A stretch of DNA of 64,000 nt from Herbiconiux aconitum (GTDB lineage Bacteria; Actinomycetota; Actinomycetes; Actinomycetales; Microbacteriaceae). Made by a program: the position numbers and the translations under genes. The stretch lies in the NCBI RefSeq assembly GCF_024979235.1, contig NZ_JANLCM010000001.1:310001-374000 (forward strand), given 5' to 3'. The notes beneath the pieces were generated by a model. The model was not told where the DNA came from. It was given only the letters and a program-made list of their open reading frames with translations, and ran no database searches. Shown in pieces: positions 63,695 through 64,000 of the stretch. Each line of letters opens with the position of its first letter. The first letter of the stretch is position 1.

Positions 63695-64000
63695 TCAGCC
63701 CTTGGTGGCGCCGGCCGTCAGGTCGGCCTTCCAGAACCGCTGCAACGAGACCATCAGCACCACGAGCAGGATCGCCGAGACCGCCGAGCCGGTGACGACC
63801 AGCTGGTAGAACATCGGGTCGCGCTGGGTCTGCGAGTTCCAGAGCGTGAGCCCCAGCGTGATGGGGAAGGTCTCGGTGCGGTTCAGCATCACGAGCGGAA
63901 GCAGGTAGTTGTTCCAGATCGTGACGAACTGGAACAGGAAGATCGTGACCAGAGCGGGCATCATCATCCGGGTGGCGATGGACCCGAAGATGCGCAGGTC
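63695..64000 (-). CDS. CUT1-family sugar ABC permease (MalG type), C-terminal part
   Basis: Only the last ~101 residues are in the window; the frame stays open to the window edge. FGSIATRMMMPALVTIFLFQ is the end of the EAA loop that contacts the ATPase, followed by FVTIWNNYLLPLVML and two more membrane segments, ending GATKG. Such permeases take up oligosaccharides; next to xylB the substrate may be a xyloside, which is inference. The rest of the operon lies beyond 64000. Confidence 0.85.
   Translation of the reverse strand, partial: DLRIFGSIATRMMMPALVTIFLFQFVTIWNNYLLPLVMLNRTETFPITLGLTLWNSQTQRDPMFYQLVVTGSAVSAILLVVLMVSLQRFWKADLTAGATKG

Overview
The window is high-GC DNA with dense coding on both strands, frequent GTG/TTG starts, ATGA/GTGA gene overlaps, a DUF3151 gene and the actinobacterial lysC-asd and dnaX-recR pairs. 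The word GGATGC/GCATCC recurs throughout. Together these suggest an actinobacterium, most likely of the family Microbacteriaceae. This is inferred from gene content and composition; no species is claimed. I see no transposase, phage gene or CRISPR array, so it looks like ordinary chromosome with some accessory patches.

Layout. 0-8 kb: a TetR regulator, a three-gene NarL-type two-component operon whose third member looks like a pseudokinase, a divergent PAS/HisKA histidine kinase and a membrane protein with a ruined GGDEF domain. 8-15.4 kb: a lipoprotein, a processive family-2 glycosyltransferase overlapping an HPt-like protein without its histidine, an OmpR-type regulator, a lone receiver-like protein, a secreted GH6 endoglucanase and a membrane GGDEF-EAL protein. 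This reads as a c-di-GMP-linked exopolysaccharide locus. 15.4-26 kb: a DUF1801 protein, an SGNH hydrolase, asd and lysC, a Pol I-like polymerase behind a 66-bp tandem repeat, recR and dnaX. 26-37 kb: two acetyltransferase genes, one fused to a TetR domain, around a shared palindrome; ackA-pta; the SRP RNA; tRNA-Ser(GGA); a DUF3494 surface protein with an LAETG sorting signal; a zinc-free ribosomal protein L36; and phosphoketolase. 37-48 kb: a cell-wall polysaccharide deacetylase with CWB2 repeats, an SDR / saccharopine-dehydrogenase-like / enolase-superfamily / GNAT run with a LysR regulator, a PAP2 phosphatase and a Bcr/CflA efflux pump. 48-64 kb: DeoR-galT-galK, a CUT2 sugar ABC transporter with an extra ATPase-dead ABC protein, a sugar-phosphate aldolase/epimerase under a LacI regulator with several matching operators, a PadR-MFS efflux pair, xylulokinase and the end of a CUT1 permease.

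How the genes fit together. AraD-like epimerase and XylB can both feed xylulose 5-phosphate; phosphoketolase would split it to acetyl phosphate; AckA and Pta handle acetyl phosphate. The window therefore contains most of a pentose-to-acetate route in four separate transcription units. In the left 15 kb, intact signalling proteins (two kinases, two response regulators, one GGDEF-EAL enzyme) are mixed with four proteins whose signalling domains have lost key residues, all around one glycosyltransferase and one endoglucanase. That mixture is the best candidate for an undescribed system.

Long perfect hairpins of unrelated sequence sit at several gene ends (near 11.86, 19.88, 27.58, 51.31 and 52.95 kb). 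Two regions above 300 bases hold no gene: 21927-22312 (tandem repeat) and 59690-60020 (only a hairpin).
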